From: Deroplatys truncata
Taxonomy: Eukaryota; Arthropoda; Insecta; Mantodea; Mantidae
Reading direction: 5' to 3'
DNA length: 64,000 nucleotides
Assembly (NCBI GenBank): GCA_030765065.1
Contig: CM060989.1
Location: forward strand, 37,129,501 to 37,193,500
Shown: piece by piece, positions 59,841 to 64,000 of the stretch
Numbering within the stretch: the stretch's first letter is position 1
Layout: each line of letters starts with the position of its first letter
Notes under the pieces: generated by a model
Told to the model about the DNA's origin: nothing
Database searches by the model: none
Seen by the model: the letters and a program-made list of their open reading frames with translations, nothing else
Translations under genes and position numbers: made by a program

Positions 59841-60232
59841 AATGGCATTATTTTGGTTAACTATATATTATACTTATGAAATGTTTTTTTATAGAATATA
59901 CAATTGAAAATTGCTTGTTCCTCTACCAGACCCTGTATATTGTGACTGTCCAGTTTTTAAACTCTTATGTTCTTACTGTCCTGTTTTGTATTTTTATCTA
60001 GTTTAACTTCACGGGGAGTTCACTTCACTGTGTTACCATCAAGGTGAACTAGTTCAACTACCTGTCACTTCATGAAGTAGCCTCTTCTTTCATGGTTCAC
60101 TCATTGGGGAGTTGGAACACAAGATGACCTCAATCTCTCCTGCAGCAACACTCGCTCGGAGATTTGCACTTGATGTTGCATTAGAAGCACTCGTTCACTA
60201 TCTCTCAATTGACTGCTCTCATAGAACGCTCG

Positions 60233-60240
60233 CTTATATA
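60233..60240 (-). promoter_or_regulatory. TATA box of the LTR
   Basis: TATATAAG on the minus strand, with CAGTCAATT (initiator-like) about 26 bases downstream (60215-60207) and CCATTGG just upstream. Confidence 0.5.
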
Positions 60241-60259
60241 GCCAATGGAAACTTCTACA

Positions 60260-60326
60260 GAACATTCTAGAGCTATTTCAACACACATTCTGGAGGAAGA
60301 GGCAGGAAGAAACTTCCAGAAGGTTC
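60260..60326 (-). promoter_or_regulatory. Heat-shock element cluster in the LTR
   Basis: 60309-60326 reads GAA-ac-TTC-ca-GAA-gg-TTC: four perfectly spaced inverted nGAAn units. 60260-60272 reads GAA-ca-TTC-ta-GAg. Both lie upstream of the minus-strand TATA box. Three or more such units form a heat-shock-factor binding site. Confidence 0.6.
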
Positions 60327-60852
60327 TGGTTATTTGCTGACAGTGTGCCCAGTGTTTATGCTGGCGAGCAGTAACTTACCATTGTTTACTTCAACTGCTT
60401 GACGCCGACCTCCCAATAATCTTGGGTCATAGCCGCTGCGTCGCAATATTAAAAGCTTAGAACATTGAATTATAAACTTTGAAATTCCAGCAGATGATAC
60501 TTTAATCTCTAAAGCTATCAACACCACACCAGATTATGCTATAGTTACCTAGGGATGAAGATTGGGGAGTCACTGGTTAGACGACCAGCTAAAAATGGGT
60601 CCTCGAAACATGTCCTGCCAATAATTTGCTAAGTGGAGCAGTAAGAGTGTTTAGCGCTTATTCGTTTTTCATCACTTTATGCATCCATTCACGCGAAAAA
60701 CTAAAATGACCCAAAAAAGTACTCTCTTATACTGTGCAATGCACCTCTTCAATGTGTTTGGACTCCATAAGAAAAACAATAGAAACAAAGTCTGTCATTG
60801 ATATAACTGGTTTCTGGTATCTGCCGCGTCAGGTTAACTTCTTGAATAGCCA

Positions 60853-60884
60853 ACATTTCGACCTCTTGTTGAGGTCATCTTCAG
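60853..60884 (-). ncRNA. Predicted hammerhead ribozyme motif, PLE3 left arm
   Basis: Minus strand: CTGAAGA, T, stem II GACCTC/GAGGTC with loop AACAA, then GAAATGT. Perfect 6-bp stem II. Confidence 0.6.
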
Positions 60885-60949
60885 GGCTGCACTGCACCAC
60901 ATGCTGTGAATTGTTGCCCTTTTATCCCAAAAGGGTGTTGAGAACCAAA

Positions 60950-61430
60950 AATGAACCTACCAAGGGCCACACCACGAAGTTAAATGAAGAGGAGGATAGG
61001 AGGACATTGGTGTTACCCTACATTCAAGGGATTACAGATAGAATAGGGAAGTTGCTGCGAAAGGAAAACATTCATACAGTCTTTAGTGCACCACCAAAGT
61101 TGCATCAATCCTTGGTTCGGAATAAGGACCCTCTACCACCTCTACAAGTAGTGGGGGTGTATGAAATTTTTTGCAGTTGTGGAAAAACTTACATAGGAGA
61201 AATGGGCCGCACTGTGGAGGAACGCAGAAAGGAGCATAGTTGACACTAAGCAGAATGACATTGAAAAATCGGCTCTTGCTCTACATGCGGCAGATACCAA
61301 ACACACTACACTATTTAATACCGGAATACTGGCAAGGGAAGAAAAATGGCGTCTAAGAAAAATAAAGGAGGCTCTAGGAACAGCAAGTCATCCGCACAAT
61401 TTAAACTTGGATAAGGTAATACAGATCAAC
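60950..61430 (+). pseudogene. PLE3 GIY-YIG endonuclease region
   Basis: Frame 1 (to 61243) reads RRTLVLPYIQGITDRIGKLL, then GVYEIFCSCGKTYIGEMGRT (GVY...YIG) and VEERRKEHS before a stop; a shifted frame continues NDIEKSALALHAADTKHTTL (61257 on) and MASKKNKGGSRNS-like sequence. One frameshift therefore splits the domain just after the arginine helix. No reverse transcriptase. Related to PLE2 by the CSCG-YIG spacing. Confidence 0.75.
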
Positions 61431-61755
61431 AATTTAGAGTGTAACTTTACCAAAAATAAGAAAAATGCATTCTCCAGAGGCCGAATAAAGTGGCATAGTG
61501 GGCGACTGTCCAAGCAAAATACGGATTTGTCGTTGGCCAATCAAATAAACAGTGGAGTGGCAGGTGGCAGACTCACTCCCTAGCATGGACCTGTGGGAAA
61601 ATGCGTTACGTGCCACAAACATGTGGCCAATCGTCTAGCAAGGAAGAACTTGGGCCTGCGATTGGTGATCTTATGCAGGCGAATAGGAAGTGCCAAATTC
61701 CGGGTTCTTTTGGGATAAAAGGGCAACAATTCACAGCATGTGGTGCAGTGCAGCC

Positions 61756-61785
61756 CTGAGGACGACCTCAACAAGGTCGAAACGT
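61756..61785 (+). ncRNA. Predicted hammerhead ribozyme motif, PLE3 right arm
   Basis: CTGAGGA, C, stem II GACCT/AGGTC with loop CAACA, then GAAACGTT. Same core as in the left arm with substitutions that keep stem II paired. Confidence 0.6.
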
Positions 61786-61880
61786 TGGCTATTCAAGACA
61801 GTTAACCTGATGCGGCAGATACCAGGAACCAGTTTTATCAAAGACTGGCTGCGGAAGCCTAAGAGAAAAAGTCTGTCATT

Positions 61881-63374
61881 TCTTTCATTTATGCAAACAG
61901 TCTGCAGAAACCTGTTAAAATGTACAGAAATAATAATCTCATGTTCCATCAGAAGATCTAAATATCACGGGGTGCAAGGGGTAGTGATGTGTCTCCTATA
62001 GCCTCTCCTACCCAAATCCCATCCTCTTCCTGCCTGTGGTGCACCCTGCTTTTAACAGATGAGGCTCTGGGGACCGAGTCACAGCGGTATAACTGTTACG
62101 CAAATGGAGGAAATGCCATTTTCACATGTTGACCATCGCAGTGATAAAGAGGGGATGTGGTTGATGGGCTTGTCTAAAAACCCTCCCTGCAAGGTCCAGT
62201 AGACCCACTATTCAGAAGACAGCAACTTCTAAGCAACCTTAGGATTATGAGTTCAAGAAGTAACTGCCAAAATATAAAACTACGGTGTCTACAATGAAAT
62301 GGTTACACTTAATACTACATCTCTCTCCATAATCTTATAATAATTGCACCATATCAGGAAAATGCAAGAGAGCAATAGAGTTAAGGCTGCATTGTGAAAT
62401 GCTCAGCATTATAAAGAACACTTCAACAATGACAAGCCCCCTCCCCTCCAAAAATAGCCCTGGCCAAGGTCCCACAATTCCAATGTGATGGAAAAAGAGA
62501 GGAACATGAACAAAATTTTCTGCACTCTTGAAGTTTAAGTTTCGCTTCTGCAGAGTGCATAAAAAAATAAAACCAGGAGTGAAACATCATGGTACTATGG
62601 AAAGTGTGGTTTTTCCTGGGACCTGTGACACCAGATATGCATCCTCAAGGTTAGAGGTATGTAAAACTTTAATATTTTTACACTTGTAGTTCAGGAGCAA
62701 TGCTAAAGTTTATGAAGGGTGTAAAGAGGATGGGAATGGCATTAAAATAGTTCTAGGCATTAATTATCCTGCTGAGAAGTGTTAAATAATATTACACTTT
62801 AGAGCCTTTCAGCCAATGTACAGTCTCATTGAACCTTATTCACCAATTGGAATAATATTTAATGGATAGTTTTAAAGCATGGTGCTCAAAAACTAATTGT
62901 TTTGTCCAATTTCCTTGTTGCTTATAATTTTTGTTAGGTAATTTAGCTGTTTCTAAATTCTAACTTGTCGTTGGATAATTATTTCAAGACTGAAGGTGTT
63001 CTTGAAATAATTATGACAAGCAAGCATTTGTTAACCAATAACCGAAAAGCACTCATGGTATTACTGAAGATATTATTTATAAGGCTTATATCAGTCTATT
63101 GCATAATAATTGCTACAGTCATTTTCACTATGTATGAATAATAGGTGGGGGGTTTACAAAACTAAGGATCTGTCTACAGGTTAAAAAACAAGTTAAAATA
63201 TAGGTTAAGAGGACAGCTTATTTTGCATGAGTTAGGGGTTACTGTGTAGATCAAAGCCATTTCTGTTTATAAATTGATTTTAATGCAATTTAAATCTTAA
63301 GGTGATGAGTGGATGATGGAATACAGTGAAACTTTTGGTTTGCATGACCATAAGAAAGAAAGAAAAAATAAACA
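61881..63374. other. Nothing recognised
   Basis: Mixed composition; 61990-62560 is somewhat less AT-rich but shows no convincing frame. No repeat recognised. Confidence 0.4.
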
Positions 63375-63780
63375 AATAATGACAAGATTTTGTCTATTTC
63401 ATTTTTATCATTTTGCAAAAGTCATTCACAGAGGACTTAGAGGCTATCCACAGAAAATTCAAGATATAAATTTCATTTGTCATGAAAATATTTTACACAT
63501 GATATTTTACTCAAAATTTTTATAAAGGTTAGTTTAGGTTCTGGGGATTTTGTTGAAAATCTTCGTGTTGCACCCCAATAAGATGCTGATCTAAAATGCC
63601 AAGTTTGCTGTTTAACTGACTTCCTTTTTGAGATATGCTGTTTACGTACATGGACCTTTTAATAAAAATGCCTTTTTTGTATTCAGAGGGACTTAGATCA
63701 CGTATTTCTGGTGAAATCTCAACATCACATTTTTGGATAGAATACAGTACTTCCCTACTTACGTAGTAGAGAAAGTAAAA
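63375..63780 (+). repeat. Family A repeat, 3' half (copy A13)
   Basis: 'aagattttgtctatttcat' through 'agaaaattcaagatataaat', 'tttctggtgaaatctc' and the end 'gtagagaaagtaaaaa'. Lacks the (CA)n block. Confidence 0.65.
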
Positions 63781-64000
63781 ATAGAAACGGTAAAAATGAA
63801 ATTTCTGAAAGTAGTTGCTGAATGCATCCGTAAAGACCACATCAGAAATAAAACCATCTGGCAAAAACTAAACATTTTTAACTTAAACAAGATAGCATGG
63901 CATCAGTAGCATAGCCAGAGAATGATTAAGGGGGGTTATGTATAAGGATCCATTTTTAAACAATTTATATTAATTCAATTCATATGAATTAATCCTGAGT
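63781..64000. other. Nothing recognised
   Basis: Short AT-rich end of the window. Confidence 0.4.

Larger units (their letters stand above)
59941..60445 (-). mobile_element. Solo LTR (copy 2), heat-shock-like promoter on minus strand
   Basis: TGTGACTGTCC...GCGTCGCA, 505 bp, flanked by ATAT (59937-59940; 60446-60449). Matches copy 1 at 82-1370. Its promoter layout points to the minus strand as coding strand. No internal retrotransposon sequence is adjacent, so a solo LTR by recombination. Confidence 0.7.
60800..61867 (+). mobile_element. Penelope-like element PLE3 with inverted terminal arms
   Basis: AAAGTCTGTCATT is repeated exactly at 60787-60799 and 61868-61880. The left arm (60800-60945) is an inverted copy of the right arm (61706-61850), including 'gcagtgcagccctga', 'agcatgtggtgca' and 'gggataaaagggcaac'. 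The protein part between is 5' truncated. Confidence 0.85.

Noticed and set aside
1-64000. CRISPR array, operons, bacterial contamination
   Set aside because: No regular short repeats with spacers; spliced genes, SINEs and LINEs show the DNA is animal nuclear sequence.

Overview
This window is AT-rich animal nuclear DNA with spliced genes, long introns and a very heavy load of transposable elements. The protein fits and transposon families point to an insect, probably one with a large genome such as a cockroach, termite, stick insect or orthopteran. That guess at lineage is inference; the sequence does not name the species. Nothing here looks bacterial, and I see no CRISPR array, rRNA gene or functional tRNA gene.

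Two host genes are supported. On the left, the last two coding exons of Nup98-96 (the Nup96 C-terminus; 1688-1937 and 3865-4054, + strand) are followed by a 3' UTR with AATAAA signals. From 39314 to 55686 (+ strand) lies a complete five-exon Cyclin G coding sequence (exons 39314-39421, 41557-41694, 48911-49429, 54747-54955 and 55506-55686; 384 codons plus stop). Every junction is GT-AG and the frame is kept throughout. A CpG-richer segment at about 21540-22162, ending in a good splice donor, may be its non-coding first exon and promoter; this is a guess.

Almost everything else that can be recognised is mobile DNA. 1-1490: a four-deep nest (TIR transposon > solo LTR > GC-rich retroposon > SINE), with duplicated target sites for the inner three insertions. 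2425-3860: a Penelope-like (PLE) fragment and a LINE filling the last Nup98-96 intron. 6225-6790: an unclassified palindrome. 8495-20289: several copies of a high-copy repeat called family A here, a Tigger/pogo transposon with a PLE inserted in it, a LINE tail and a pogo MITE. 23440-29101: LINE remnants and tandem family A copies. 33200-35340: two tRNA-SINEs and a PLE. 36480-39043: a LINE and an inverted family A pair. The Cyclin G introns hold a TTAA-type element, two palindromic mariners, two DDE transposons with N-terminal helix-turn-helix, SINEs, a pogo MITE, a second copy of the nest's TIR transposon and a palindromic tRNA-like element. 55687-61867: a four-segment palindromic mariner, a mariner relative interrupted by a palindromic tRNA-like element, an LTR with heat-shock elements upstream of a TATA box, and a third PLE with target-site duplication and paired hammerhead motifs.

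I did not find a new multi-gene system. The two strongest leads are the LTR at 59941-60445, whose minus strand is laid out like a heat-shock promoter, and the repeated appearance of head-to-head palindromic copies in unrelated element families, including a palindromic tRNA-derived element bounded by a 14-bp target duplication. Boundaries of repeats without target duplications are approximate (about 10-30 bp).
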